Both the position numbers and the translations under genes were made by a program. Below, piece after piece: positions 45,101 through 54,018 of a DNA stretch of 64,000 nt (position 1 is the stretch's first letter; every line of letters starts with the position of its first letter). Origin of the DNA: Bacteroidales bacterium UBA3844 (GTDB taxonomy: Bacteria > Bacteroidota > Bacteroidia > Bacteroidales > Paludibacteraceae); NCBI GenBank assembly GCA_002392915.1, contig DGHQ01000048.1, forward strand, positions 5,552-69,551. The letters run 5' to 3'. The notes below the pieces were generated by a model. It made no database searches. It was not told the origin of the DNA and worked only from the letters and a program-made list of their open reading frames with translations.

Positions 45101-45418
45101 CCGTTGGATAAGATACTTCAGGAGTTCAACGAGCGTTGGTTTAAGGGTTGGAATGCATCTCCTGATGACCAGAAAACAAAGTTGCTGGGAGTAGCCAAAG
45201 CCGTAGAGGAAGATGAAGACTACAAGACACTTGTTGTGGGAAATCCAGACAAACAAGCCGTTGATTCGGCAATGATAACTATCATTGACCGAATAATGAG
45301 AGGTAAACGCAAAGGTGATTTATCTCTATATAAAGAATACCAACATAGCGAAATCTTTAAGCATGGATTCATAGAAGCTATCAAGGCATTGTTGGGTGAT
45401 GTGGAATATGTAAGATGA
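42182..45418 (+). CDS. hsdR: Type I restriction subunit HsdR
   Basis: This is the motor and nuclease subunit of the type I enzyme, with 1078 residues. The PD-(D/E)xK nuclease is visible as EIDMVLYVNGLPIFTFELKN (Asp158, Glu172, Lys174). Helicase motifs follow: Walker A SAGSGKSNS (Lys336), DEAH (445-448, VIIDEAHSSQSG), motif III FTATPKRE, and LVVANKYLTGFDQPKLCAMY and ALSRLNRA in the second RecA lobe. The length is normal. It closes the hsd operon, separated from hsdS by the ATPase/HNH pair. A complete hsdMSR set suggests an active restriction system. Confidence 0.93.
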   Translation: MTTSKTNEQAFEALIEKALVGSTIEERKASGITNPDAQTPSFTQYYWGLPNDFDKKVALDLRRLWSFLKSTQQEVLDKHVGRDLKSSVEKQIDADIKTFGIIQVLRKGVEVDNIKLSLFYPKPSAADSEKSKRDYASNQFSITRQQTFSVQNPGLEIDMVLYVNGLPIFTFELKNPWTNQTAKYDGQKQYKSYERNPKEPLLNYGRCLAHFTLDKDEVFFTTKLNLDKTFFMPFNKGLANGQGAGNPVNPNGYKTSYLWEEVLQKETVSDIIMNYVLFDYDEAKTQKKVPHIMKNAKKLVFPRFHQLDVVTKLIADVAEKGVGKTYLIEHSAGSGKSNSLTWLAFKLIKVCPDSMDAVRAKAIDAPLYNSVIVVTDRRILDKQITDNIKAFGQSDKIIAHADSSKDLKEAIENNKRIIITTIQKFPFICDAISDVSDHNFAVIIDEAHSSQSGIAADKLNATVQKDGDTDGGDTDALLEKLMKDRKMSSNCSYFAFTATPKRETLERFGSEDVDGKFHPFHLYSMKQAIEEGFILDVLTNYTTYKGYYELTKSIEDNPEYNNAKAQKLLRQAVEREPKTIEAKADVMLKHFDAKVFRSHKLNGKAKAMVVTKDIECAILYYQALNKLIEKYKMPFKILIAFSGEKVLSNKPSINAPKVENVPLYEKAEPEPLLMVESDVAPAYKKIVGDADMAMVAETFDYGKTYTEAGLNGFPENKTPEFFDSDDYRILVVANKYLTGFDQPKLCAMYIDKPLDGVLAVQALSRLNRAAPDLGKLSEDLFILDFYNKSENIKNAFDPFYTATTLSEATDINVLHQLKNTLLSFGVFEMEEVDEFMDLYMHGEEADKWAPIIDTCADRFNKEIEWDENGKPDFKMKCKQFVKVYSKVAAILPYEKLDWEKLFWFLRYLIPQLIIEKPGATDLKDLLDSVDLNTYGLRRTSLNQSISLDAEETEIDPLKPVMVTAGVEEDEPKDPLDKILQEFNERWFKGWNASPDDQKTKLLGVAKAVEEDEDYKTLVVGNPDKQAVDSAMITIIDRIMRGKRKGDLSLYKEYQHSEIFKHGFIEAIKALLGDVEYVR

Positions 45419-45442
45419 TTTCCTATTTTTATAAATTTTTCC

Positions 45443-45450
45443 TAAATTTG
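45443..45450 (+). promoter_or_regulatory. -7 element before cca
   Basis: TAAATTTG lies 16 bases before the ATG. No clear -33 TTG at the usual distance. Confidence 0.4.
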
Positions 45451-45466
45451 CCAGCGTAATTAGTTG

Positions 45467-46888
45467 ATGATGGTAGATTTTTGCAAAATATTTGAAGATA
45501 AGAGTATACAATTAGTGTCTGAAATCGCGGAAAGCCTTGGTATTGAGGCATTTGTGGTAGGCGGATATGTGAGAGACCTTATTCTTGGTCGTCCAAGCAA
45601 GGACATAGATATCCTTACAATTGGTAAAGATTCAAGCGAAATTTTAAGCACTGCAGTCAAGAATAAAATAGGCAAGTATGCTCATCTTTCTGTATTTAAG
45701 ACTTTTGGTACGGCTCAGGTGAAATGGGGAAAAAATGAACTTGAGTTTGTCACAGCAAGAAAAGAGAGCTACCGTCACGACAGCAGAAACCCGGAATGTG
45801 AGCCTGGCACTCTTGAAGATGACCTTACACGTCGAGACTTTACTTTGAATGCCATGTGTATCCGCCTCTCTTGCGGACAGAAGGGCGAACTTATAGATTT
45901 GTTCAATGGTCTGTCTGACCTTGAAAACAAGATCCTTCGTACTCCATGCGACCCCGTCATCACTTTCTCCGATGACCCGTTGCGAATGATGAGATGCGTA
46001 AGATTCGCGTCGACTCTCGAGATGTATATTGAGGAAAACACTTACAACGCAATCGTTAAGGATAGCGAGAGAATCAAGATCATCTCTATGGAGCGAGTGA
46101 AGGATGAACTTGTGAAGATCATGAAGAGTCCGCGTCCAAGCGTCGGGCTTTACCACATGCTCAACACTGGATTGATGAAGCAGGTTCTTCCTGAAATAGC
46201 TGCTCTTTCTGGTATTGAGACGCGAGACGGCAGAGGTCACAAGGATAATTTCCACCACACAATGCAGGTGGTCGACTCTACTGCCAAGGTGAGCGACAAT
46301 GAGTGGCTGAGAATAGCGGCTTTGCTTCATGATATAGGTAAACCTAAATGCAAGAAGTGGGAGGACGGACATGGATGGAGTTTCCATGGTCATGAATACG
46401 TCGGCACAAAAATGGTGCCAAAGATATTCAAGAAACTGACTCTGTCGCTTGGAAATGAGATGGCTTATGTGCAGAAACTTGTGTTGCTCCACATGCGTCC
46501 GATCAATCTGATTGAAGATGACATCACTGACAGTGCAATCCGACGTCTGCTCTTCGAAGCTGGAGATGATATCGATGATCTGATGATTCTCTGTCATGCG
46601 GATATCACGTCCAATAATGCTTTAAAGCGAGAACGATTCCATAAGAATTATGAGAATCTCCGTGAAAAGATGAAAGAGATCGAGGAAAAGGATCATATAC
46701 GTATGTTCCAGCCTCCTGTTTCAGGCGACGAGATAATGACAACCTTCAATCTGCCTCCTTGCCGTCAGGTGGGAGAGATTAAGGAGAGACTGAAAGATGC
46801 TATATTAGACGGAATTATTCCCAACGACCGCGATGCAGCTCTTGAATTGATGCACAAGATTGCAGGTGAGATGGGGTTGGTGAGTTAG
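45467..46888 (+). CDS. cca: CCA tRNA nucleotidyltransferase with HD domain
   Basis: The enzyme adds or repairs the 3' CCA of tRNAs. The product has about 473 residues. The nucleotidyltransferase head has FVVGGYVRDLILGRPSKDID then ILT, where D-x-D binds metal, followed by EFVTARKESYRHDSRNPECE and RRDFTLNAMCIRL. The neck carries DDPLRMMRCVRFAS. A C-terminal HD domain is present (RIAALLHDIGKPKCKKWEDG), as in longer bacterial forms. ATG 45467 or 45470 are both possible; a TTG at 45464 is less so. Confidence 0.92.
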   Translation: MMVDFCKIFEDKSIQLVSEIAESLGIEAFVVGGYVRDLILGRPSKDIDILTIGKDSSEILSTAVKNKIGKYAHLSVFKTFGTAQVKWGKNELEFVTARKESYRHDSRNPECEPGTLEDDLTRRDFTLNAMCIRLSCGQKGELIDLFNGLSDLENKILRTPCDPVITFSDDPLRMMRCVRFASTLEMYIEENTYNAIVKDSERIKIISMERVKDELVKIMKSPRPSVGLYHMLNTGLMKQVLPEIAALSGIETRDGRGHKDNFHHTMQVVDSTAKVSDNEWLRIAALLHDIGKPKCKKWEDGHGWSFHGHEYVGTKMVPKIFKKLTLSLGNEMAYVQKLVLLHMRPINLIEDDITDSAIRRLLFEAGDDIDDLMILCHADITSNNALKRERFHKNYENLREKMKEIEEKDHIRMFQPPVSGDEIMTTFNLPPCRQVGEIKERLKDAILDGIIPNDRDAALELMHKIAGEMGLVS

Positions 46889-46987
46889 CTGATGGCTGAA
46901 AGCTTAAAGCTTAAAGCAAATGGCTGATGGCAAAAGGCTATCGAAAATAATTAAGTGATGATATATAGGCAATTTAACACAACTACC

Positions 46988-48706
46988 ATGAGAATCTTAC
47001 GCATTTGTAAAAACAGATGCGTTGCTTCTGTTGTTGCCGCATCACTCTTAATTGCTAATACCGGATGTAAAGATGAGTTTGAATCAACATCCCCGTCTAC
47101 CCTATCCCAAACTGAGGTTTTTGATGCCACACCACTTGCTTTGCAGGCTTTGAATGGCGTTTATGTGAGATTGTCATCAGGAAACTTGTATGGCAAGAAA
47201 TTGTCGTATTATCTCAGTCTTAATTCTGATACAGAGTGTATTAGTGGCGACACTGATAATGGCCGACGCGCGATTGCAAGATATGTCGCCACCCCATACA
47301 ACACCGAATTGAAATCTGTTTGGGAATCTTTATATATTGCTATCAGAGAGGCTAATAATTTCATAGAAGGAGTCAACGGCAGCAAATTACTCTCGTCTTC
47401 AAATGATGACAGGACAACAATTTTAGGATACAAAGGAGAGGCTCTCACAATCAGAGCTCTACTCTATTATGAATTGGTCCGTTCATGGGGAGATGTGCCT
47501 TTCATAATCGACTCAAATTCAGACTATACATCTAAAACAAACCGTAAAGAAATCCTCGACCATATTTTAAGAGACATCACAGAAGCGATCGAGCTGCTTC
47601 CTGCATCGTCGTCTTCTCCATCAAGAATTTCAAAGGATGTGGCAAGATCTTTGGGCGCAAGAATAGCTCTTTATCGCGCTGGATTCCACATGACGGATGA
47701 TCACAAATCAGCACCGTCCGACCGAAACGACTATATTGAGATGGCGAAAAATTGGTGTAAGGAGGTGATTGATGGAGGGCGTTACGCTTTGGAGTCGGAC
47801 TATGAGCAGATTTTCCGCAAGATAATGTCGTATAAGAACAGTGATGAGATTATTTTTGAGATAGCGATGTCGAAAGGCAATAGCGGTGAACTTGGGTATT
47901 TTGTAGGCAAGAAACATGCTGATGGCTCTCCATACGGTTCAAGCGAATGTGGAGTGCTTGTCCCAGCGTCGCATTTCCATAAATATAATCATTTTGATGT
48001 CAGACGCGATGTTTCCTTGTCTGTCACACAGTATGAAGGCTCTGGTAAAGAGAAAGTGGTGTCGCCAAACAATATTTCAATTGGAAAATTTCGTCGAGAG
48101 TGGCTAGTTCCAGTCATTACAGGAAAGCAGAAATATTCAGGTGTGGATCTTCCTATGATACGCTATGCTGACGTACTTTTGATGTATGCAGAGTGTGAGA
48201 CGGAATTGTCGCAAACAGCAACGTCTGAGGCGAAAGAAGCCTTGAAAAAAGTGAGAAGCAGAGCTTTTTCTGGAGCACCAGATTCCGTGTTGACGGTGGT
48301 GATGGATAAGTATCTTGCCGGTATTCGTGATTATGAAGGTATGACGAAGGCTATCCGTAATGAGCGAGCATTTGAGTTTACAGCAGAGATGATCCGCAAG
48401 TTTGACTTGAAACGTTGGGGCGTTTTGCAGCAGACATTAGACAGTTGCAAATCAGATTTACATAAGATTTTGGTGTCGGAAGCACCATTCAATGATATAC
48501 CTGACAAATTGGTTTGGTATGTCGACGACGACAATGAGCATGTGAAGATAGCCACAACAGACAACTACCGTTTTGATCCTACGTTTGATTTCACTCGTAC
48601 GGTGAAGACAACAAAGTGGAAGACCGCCATCACAGCAGACTTCATCAACAGAATGTGTGAGGCAATGGATGAGACTCCATACGACTTGCCTATACCAGAG
48701 GAGTGA
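46988..48706 (+). CDS. SusD/RagB-family nutrient-binding outer membrane lipoprotein (orphan)
   Basis: SusD proteins cap a TonB-dependent SusC transporter and bind glycans or peptides at the surface. The product has 572 residues with a lipobox ANTGC, then KDEFESTSPSTLSQTEVFDA. Typical parts are GYKGEALTIRALLYYELVRS then WGDVPF, ARIALYRAG, and the C-terminal IRYADVLLMYAECET and NERAFEFTAEMIRKFDLKRW then G. ATG 46988 gives a proper signal; the ATGs before it add a polar leader. No susC, glycoside hydrolase or regulator adjoins it: cca lies upstream and repeat DNA downstream. Substrate unknown. Confidence 0.88.
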   Translation: MRILRICKNRCVASVVAASLLIANTGCKDEFESTSPSTLSQTEVFDATPLALQALNGVYVRLSSGNLYGKKLSYYLSLNSDTECISGDTDNGRRAIARYVATPYNTELKSVWESLYIAIREANNFIEGVNGSKLLSSSNDDRTTILGYKGEALTIRALLYYELVRSWGDVPFIIDSNSDYTSKTNRKEILDHILRDITEAIELLPASSSSPSRISKDVARSLGARIALYRAGFHMTDDHKSAPSDRNDYIEMAKNWCKEVIDGGRYALESDYEQIFRKIMSYKNSDEIIFEIAMSKGNSGELGYFVGKKHADGSPYGSSECGVLVPASHFHKYNHFDVRRDVSLSVTQYEGSGKEKVVSPNNISIGKFRREWLVPVITGKQKYSGVDLPMIRYADVLLMYAECETELSQTATSEAKEALKKVRSRAFSGAPDSVLTVVMDKYLAGIRDYEGMTKAIRNERAFEFTAEMIRKFDLKRWGVLQQTLDSCKSDLHKILVSEAPFNDIPDKLVWYVDDDNEHVKIATTDNYRFDPTFDFTRTVKTTKWKTAITADFINRMCEAMDETPYDLPIPEE

Positions 48707-48726
48707 TGCGTATGTTACGAGCCGTG

Positions 48727-49034
48727 GGTGCCAGTCGCTACTGCGTAGCTCCTTCGGCACCGACGGTTACAGAGATACCGTCTTCCAGACGGGTTGGTCC
48801 GAGGGTGCCAGTCGCTACTGTGTAGCTCCCACATACGATCCGCGGGTGTCAGTCGCTACTGCGTAGCTCCCACATACGATCCGTGGGTGTCAGTCGCTAC
48901 TGCGTAGCTCCTTCGACACCCACGGTTACAGAGATACCGTCTTCCAGACGGGTTGATCCGCGGGTGCCAGTCGCTACTGCGTAGCTCCCTCGGCACCCAC
49001 GGTTACAGAGATACCGTCTTCCAGACGGGTTGTG
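48727..49034 (+). repeat. REP-like array, upstream block of five units
   Basis: Units start at 48727, 48803, 48844, 48885 and 48962. The full period is 76-77 bases; the second and third units are 41-base half units. A full unit has GGGTGCC pairing with GGCACCC around GCTAC-tgc-GTAGC, then ACGGT-n9-ACCGT and CGTCT-tcc-AGACG. This is compact, nested palindromic DNA like REP/BIME arrays. Open frames across it are repeat artefacts. Confidence 0.85.
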
Positions 49035-49109
49035 GTCTTATTGACTCTTTAAATTTTGGAATTAGTAACCAGAGGTAGACTGAATGCTATCTCATAAATA
49101 TTATTAGTA

Positions 49110-49568
49110 ATGGCACATGTTGTTCTTTATTATCACATTGTTTGGCGAACCAAACGTTCAGAGCATTCAATAACAGAAGAATACGAGCGAGAACTCTATG
49201 CGTATATTCATGGCTACTGTAAAGAAAAGCAGTGTACATTGATTCGTATAGGTGGTATGAGTGATCACTTGCATATGTTAGTTGCTATCCGTCCGGATAT
49301 TGCAGTGAGTGATTTTATGAAGGTTCTCAAAACGGAGACGAGTAAATGGCTTAAATCACATAAGTCTAAATTTCCTATGTTCAATGGTTGGGCAAACGGT
49401 TATGCTGCATTCACGTATTGTGAGCGTGACAAAGAGATGATACGACACTATATAATGAATCAGAAGGTGCATCACAGAGGTGTGGAATTTCGCAGTGAGT
49501 ATGAATCTATGCTTGCAGAATGGAGCATTGATCCTAAGACTGATCTATTTCTTAAAGATGATGATTAA
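49110..49568 (+). CDS. Y1-type transposase (IS200/RAYT-like)
   Basis: This is a single-strand DNA transposase of the HUH family, with 152 residues. It starts MAHVVLYYHIVWRTKRSEHS, as in IS200 TnpA. The HUH motif is DHLHMLVAI (His53, His55). The catalytic Tyr is in RHYIMNQKVHH (Tyr114). It is flanked on both sides by REP-like palindromes, with an inverted unit directly after its stop. That is the arrangement of a REP-associated tyrosine transposase, which nicks such hairpins. A plain IS200 copy is the alternative. No accessory TnpB gene is present. Confidence 0.85.
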   Translation: MAHVVLYYHIVWRTKRSEHSITEEYERELYAYIHGYCKEKQCTLIRIGGMSDHLHMLVAIRPDIAVSDFMKVLKTETSKWLKSHKSKFPMFNGWANGYAAFTYCERDKEMIRHYIMNQKVHHRGVEFRSEYESMLAEWSIDPKTDLFLKDDD

Positions 49569-49569
49569 A

Positions 49570-49642
49570 ACACTTCGCGTCTGGAAGACGCTATTTGGGT
49601 AACCGTGTGTGCCGAACGGAGCGAAGCGGAGTGGCACTCACG
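49570..49642 (-). repeat. Inverted REP-like unit directly after the transposase gene
   Basis: The minus strand of this stretch matches the array unit: GTGCC...GGCAC, ACGGTTAC and GCGTCT-tcc-AGACGC. It is in opposite orientation to the other units, so the transposase gene lies between units facing each other. Confidence 0.7.
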
Positions 49643-49866
49643 GCATAGCAGATGGTCCTATGGCATAGCGGATTTAGATCCCGTATGGTATCGAGAGATG
49701 CATCTACCATGAGTGTATAGTGGCTACTGTGTGAGTCGTGGGAGTCTGTCGCTACTCCGTGCACAGAGGGTGTCTGAGCTACGGCGTGGGTGCCAGGGGG
49801 GGCTACTGATACTGTGTTGCTGTCAGCTACTGCGTAGCCGGGGATGCCAGAGCTGTCGTGATCCGC
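49643..49866. repeat. Degenerate REP-like sequence
   Basis: Broken pieces of the unit are visible (GTCGCTAC, GGGTGCCAG, AGCTACTGCGTAGCC), with no intact copy and no coding frame. Confidence 0.5.
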
Positions 49867-50092
49867 GGGTGCCAGTCGCTACTGCGTAGTTCCTTCGGCC
49901 CCCCGGTTACAGAGATACCGTCTTCCAGACGGGTTGATCCGCGGGTGCTAGTCGCTACTGCGTAGCTCCCTCGACACCGACGGTTACAGAGGTATCGTCT
50001 TCCAGACTGGTTGATCCGCAGATGCCAGTCGCTACTGCGTAGCTCCCTCGACACCGACGGTTACAGAGATATCGTCTTCCAGACGGATTGGG
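49867..50092 (+). repeat. REP-like array, downstream block of three units
   Basis: Units start at 49867, 49943 and about 50020, with spacing of 76-77 bases and the same palindromes as the upstream block. Some unit arms carry substitutions (GGCCCCCCGG and AGACTGG variants). The array ends just before the minus-strand MBL-fold gene's stop. Confidence 0.85.
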
Positions 50093-50128
50093 GTATGATA
50101 GTTTTTATATGTCTCTCTGATGAGTCGT

Positions 50129-50902
50129 CTAGATTTCCCATATTTCACTTTTGTCTTTTCGTGGTAATGTGTCTATCTCTACTCCGTCTGGCACGAATTT
50201 CTTCGAATAGTTTAACGCTGTTTCTGGTGTGTTGGAATTGGCGGAGATGTGAGCCAGATGAATGTGTTTCACTCTACCCTTTTTGCATGCGTATTCCACG
50301 ATCTCTCCCGTCTGAACATTTGACAGATGGCCACAGTCGGAATCTATTCTGCCTCGTAGAAATGCAGTGTATGAACTTACTTGCAGTAGTGTCTCGCTGT
50401 AGTTTGACTCGATTATAAGATGGTCGGAAACTTTCACTGCTTCCATCAGTTCTTCCGTCGCTTTTCCTAAGTCGGTGGCTAGTGTAAGTGTCTTCTCTCC
50501 CAATTTCACAAGGTATGCGTGGCAGTCTCTTGTGTCGTGCGTGACTGGCATGGGCAAAAGTGTGAATCCTCCGATCTCAAACTCTTTATGCGACTCTACT
50601 TCTCTCCATAATGCTCTGTCCACTTCTCTGCCTGTATTCTTTTCCAAATCTTGCAGTGTCGACTTAGTGCAGTATAGAGGCAAGTTGTATCGGTATACTA
50701 GTGTCGGCACTCCTTTTGTATGGTCACGATGCGAATGTGTAAGCACCACTCCTTTGATGGATGTAAGTTCTACACCTATGTCTGCCAAAAGGGCTTTTAT
50801 ACGTTTTACTGATAATCCAGCATCTATTAAGAATCGTATATCACCGTCTTCAATTAAATAGCAATTTCCACTTGATGACGATGATAGTGATATGTATTTC
50901 AT
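50129..50902 (-). CDS. MBL-fold metallo-hydrolase (YycJ/WalJ-like)
   Basis: The product has 257 residues. The metallo-beta-lactamase signature HSHRDH is in VVLTHSHRDHTKGVPTLVYR. Further ligands are VTHDTRDCHAYLV and CGHLSN, then HIHLAHISANSNTPETALNY. The start MKYISLSSSSSGNCYLI is typical of the YycJ branch. Relatives are thought to be nucleases linked to cell wall signalling or DNA repair, but the substrate here is not known. A 95-base gap separates it from the SNF2 gene start of transcription, and REP-like DNA follows its stop. Confidence 0.85.
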   Translation of the reverse strand: MKYISLSSSSSGNCYLIEDGDIRFLIDAGLSVKRIKALLADIGVELTSIKGVVLTHSHRDHTKGVPTLVYRYNLPLYCTKSTLQDLEKNTGREVDRALWREVESHKEFEIGGFTLLPMPVTHDTRDCHAYLVKLGEKTLTLATDLGKATEELMEAVKVSDHLIIESNYSETLLQVSSYTAFLRGRIDSDCGHLSNVQTGEIVEYACKKGRVKHIHLAHISANSNTPETALNYSKKFVPDGVEIDTLPRKDKSEIWEI

Positions 50903-50997
50903 TTTCTTTTATTTTTCATGTTTTAATGTGTAGGGCCATATAGAATCAAACATGACCCCTTAAATCCTTTAAGTCTTTTGCTATTATCCATCAGCCT

Positions 50998-53900
50998 TTA
51001 AATCAAATCCAATGCCATTTCTGCCGACATCTTGGCCATATCCAATGTGCCGTTGGCAACATCACGTTTTTTCTTGGCGAGGTTGTAAATTTTCTCGTCA
51101 ATACTGTCTTTAAGAAGCAGATGGTATGATGTCACTGGTTTTGTCTGTCCGCTTCTGTGTGCTCTGGCAGTGGCTTGGTCTGTGAGCTGCGGATTATACC
51201 ATTGTTCTGCGTGGATCACATACGACGCTGCTGTAAGATTCAGCCCGGTGCCTCCTTTCTGATACGTGGTGAGCAATGCCGTCACTGAATCATCATTCTG
51301 GAATTTGTCGAGCACCTGGTCTGGATTTTTTGTCTCACCGGTGAATATCAGCGATGAAATGTCTGCCTCTTCCAATTCTTTTGCAAGATAGTTAAAATAT
51401 GTGGAGAATGTGGCAAAAACTATCACTTTATGATGCTCCTCTTGCACTTCTTTTAGGAAATCTATGATCCATCGTGTCTTAGGATTGTCTGAATTATATG
51501 TCTCTTCATACATCTTTGGATGCAGCGCGAGTTTACGCAGACGGATCAACGCTGTGAGTGCTTTCACTCCGGAGTCTTCAGAATTGATTATTTTCATCAC
51601 CTCATTGCGGGCTGCGCTTTTCTCTAGCTCATACATTTCCGCCTGTTTGTCGTCCATGTCAAGTGAACAGACAATTTCGGTCAGCTGTGGCAGGTCGCCA
51701 AGCACTTCGTTTCGTGTGCGTCGCAATGTGTGTGGGGCGATGATTCGTCCGATGGCTTCACGTGATTCGGCGGAAATCTCGTCGCCTTTCATATATGTCT
51801 TCTTGAAATCTGAAAGTGAGCCGAGAAGATATGGATTGACGATGGCAAATTGTGAATGCAGGTCGACGATGCTGTTCTCAATCGGTGTTCCTGACAATCC
51901 TACTACAAAATGCGGTTTGATGCCTCGCATTGCCTGATGGAATTTTGTGTTGGCATTCTTCAGCTTGTGGCTTTCGTCTATCACCACTGTTTCTGGCATC
52001 ATCTCCACGAATAGATGTGAGTCTTTTTGGAAAAGATTGCTGGAAACCAATACTATATCGTATGTCTTGAATATGAATTTCAAATTTTTCTTTCTCTCTT
52101 TTCCTGCATGAGTGTAGACGGTGAGCGACGGACAAAATTTCTCAAATTCACGTCTCCAGTTTGTCAGCAATGCGGCAGGAACAACGACAAGCGATGCCTG
52201 CAAGTTTTTTGTCTCGTCATTGGTTGATGGAATATCATTATTTGCGACGGGAGTCGGCTCGAAATCATCGAACAATGAGCGTTGTGTCATTTGAGTCGTG
52301 TCTGACGGTGTGGATGTTGGAATCGGTTGTCTTTTCCGTCTTTCCACACTTTCACGGTGTACGTATGCCAACATTGTTATTGTCTGCAACGTCTTTCCTA
52401 ATCCCATGTCGTCAAGAAGGATACATCCGATGGCTGATATGTAATGGTTTACAAGAAAATGGAATCCTTCCTCCTGATACTTGCGTAATGATGCGTTCAC
52501 AAAATCTGGAACCTCCACGTTCACATTAGTCAGAGTGGGAATCTCTTTCTTTTCCAACACTGTCTCAAGCAGTGCTGTAGACGAGCGATGCAATCTCACA
52601 TCGTCTGTTTTGGATGCAGAAGCGACCTTGGCAAGATCGGCGTATGTTGTGAACCAGATGTCGGGGATGATGAAAAACCTGCCGTCTCCAAAATGAAAGA
52701 TATGCTCGCCACTTTTTATGAGCATTGCTATTTCCTTGAAACGAATTTTCTCCTCTCCCACCTCAACGAACATCTTCAGATCATACCAGTCGCCGATGAC
52801 ATCGTGGTGATAAACAAGTCGAGGCTCCAATGGTATAAAATTAGGTGCATCTATTATCACATTGTCAATCAAACCATTATAATCTGATATCCACTGATAT
52901 ATATTATGCTCTGAATTATTGTCTTCACATATCAGATAGTTGTCGTATTTTGTCAATCCCGTCTCCAGCACATCTTCGAGAATGCTATTCTCCATGTCCG
53001 TGTTTCTCTTCACAATGAAGAATTTAGGACGACCATCCGCCATTCCTACATATTCAATTCCTTTCGTGGAATTATCAAGATTATATTTGAATGTAATGTT
53101 ATTGTTTTCGTTGGCATCTTCCTCCTTAAATCTATATTCCACCGTCGGACGGAGAATGCTTTGGTTATTCAACGATTTATCTATTGTCAGCCTTAAAGTT
53201 GGGAATACATTTACGGTCTCACTTATGATTCCTTCAAGAATGACGTCGAATTTCGATAGCATTTCTGAAATGAAACTGCGACAGTATTTGTCCACATTCT
53301 CTTGTTTGATCTCAATATATGGCTTAGAAAAAAATGGATTTAGAATCGTTGATTTGGCGTTTTCGAAAACAAGAATTCTGGATCCGTATGTAAATGCGTA
53401 GTTTTCTAACATGAAAACCGCCATACATGGATTTGTGCATACCACCTTCACATCTTTTCTTTCAATGTTGCTGAGTGGAATAATTTGTCCTGAATGGGAA
53501 ATGCTCATACTATAGCGGACAGAACCGTCTGGAAGGTATGAGAATTTAGGATGAACCACAGATTTCTCGTCTGTGATTGTGAAAATATCAGATTGCAGGA
53601 TCTGTTTAGCGTGTGGTTGACGCACTGCAAGAAGAATATCGGGATTTGCCGCAAGAATTGAATATATTTCTTTTACCTGTGAATCAATATAGTTGAGGAT
53701 TTTGGCAAAAATGGATTCGTTGCGACGAAGGTTTGCCTTGTCATCGTAGACGGCTTTCATCTTTGCCATTTCTGTATTGTATGCGGATATAGAGTATTTT
53801 GATTTCCGCACAAACAGTTTGAATATGGTTTCAGGCAGATAGTTAGTCGTTTTTTTCACCAACAATTTTTCAGTTTCATTCAGTTCTTCTGTTACAAAGT

Positions 53901-54018
53901 CGCCGAAAGATATTGGGCGCACGACATCATAAGAGCCGTTGCTGTTTTCTTTCAGCAACGCACTTTGGAATATCCCGTCGAAGAATTGGTCGGAAGAAAC
54001 TAGGATAGCGAATCTCAT
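50998..54018 (-). CDS. SNF2-family ATP-dependent helicase
   Basis: This is a DNA translocase of about 1006 residues. A large N-terminal half has no named domain (begins MRFAILVSSDQFFDGIFQSA). The SNF2 ATPase follows: Walker A DDMGLGKTLQT near residue 535, DESH near 680 (TVVIDESHKLKNANTKFHQA), GLSGTPIENSIVDLHSQFA, and the C-terminal lobe with VIFATFSTYFNYLAKELEE and QATARAHRSGQTKPV. ATG 54018 overlaps the menC stop as ATGA, so translation is coupled. An ATG-less extension to 54042 inside menC is unlikely. The role could be DNA repair or transcription recycling. Confidence 0.9.
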   Translation of the reverse strand: MRFAILVSSDQFFDGIFQSALLKENSNGSYDVVRPISFGDFVTEELNETEKLLVKKTTNYLPETIFKLFVRKSKYSISAYNTEMAKMKAVYDDKANLRRNESIFAKILNYIDSQVKEIYSILAANPDILLAVRQPHAKQILQSDIFTITDEKSVVHPKFSYLPDGSVRYSMSISHSGQIIPLSNIERKDVKVVCTNPCMAVFMLENYAFTYGSRILVFENAKSTILNPFFSKPYIEIKQENVDKYCRSFISEMLSKFDVILEGIISETVNVFPTLRLTIDKSLNNQSILRPTVEYRFKEEDANENNNITFKYNLDNSTKGIEYVGMADGRPKFFIVKRNTDMENSILEDVLETGLTKYDNYLICEDNNSEHNIYQWISDYNGLIDNVIIDAPNFIPLEPRLVYHHDVIGDWYDLKMFVEVGEEKIRFKEIAMLIKSGEHIFHFGDGRFFIIPDIWFTTYADLAKVASASKTDDVRLHRSSTALLETVLEKKEIPTLTNVNVEVPDFVNASLRKYQEEGFHFLVNHYISAIGCILLDDMGLGKTLQTITMLAYVHRESVERRKRQPIPTSTPSDTTQMTQRSLFDDFEPTPVANNDIPSTNDETKNLQASLVVVPAALLTNWRREFEKFCPSLTVYTHAGKERKKNLKFIFKTYDIVLVSSNLFQKDSHLFVEMMPETVVIDESHKLKNANTKFHQAMRGIKPHFVVGLSGTPIENSIVDLHSQFAIVNPYLLGSLSDFKKTYMKGDEISAESREAIGRIIAPHTLRRTRNEVLGDLPQLTEIVCSLDMDDKQAEMYELEKSAARNEVMKIINSEDSGVKALTALIRLRKLALHPKMYEETYNSDNPKTRWIIDFLKEVQEEHHKVIVFATFSTYFNYLAKELEEADISSLIFTGETKNPDQVLDKFQNDDSVTALLTTYQKGGTGLNLTAASYVIHAEQWYNPQLTDQATARAHRSGQTKPVTSYHLLLKDSIDEKIYNLAKKKRDVANGTLDMAKMSAEMALDLI

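Noticed and set aside
48657..48866. Short open frame overlapping the SusD end and the REP-like array
   Set aside because: It is made of translated repeat sequence. Similar artefacts appear on the other strand at 49827-50054.
48727..50092. CRISPR array or tRNA cluster in the repeat blocks
   Set aside because: The whole 76-base unit is repeated, not just a short repeat. The hairpins do not fit a cloverleaf, and there is no T-loop sequence.
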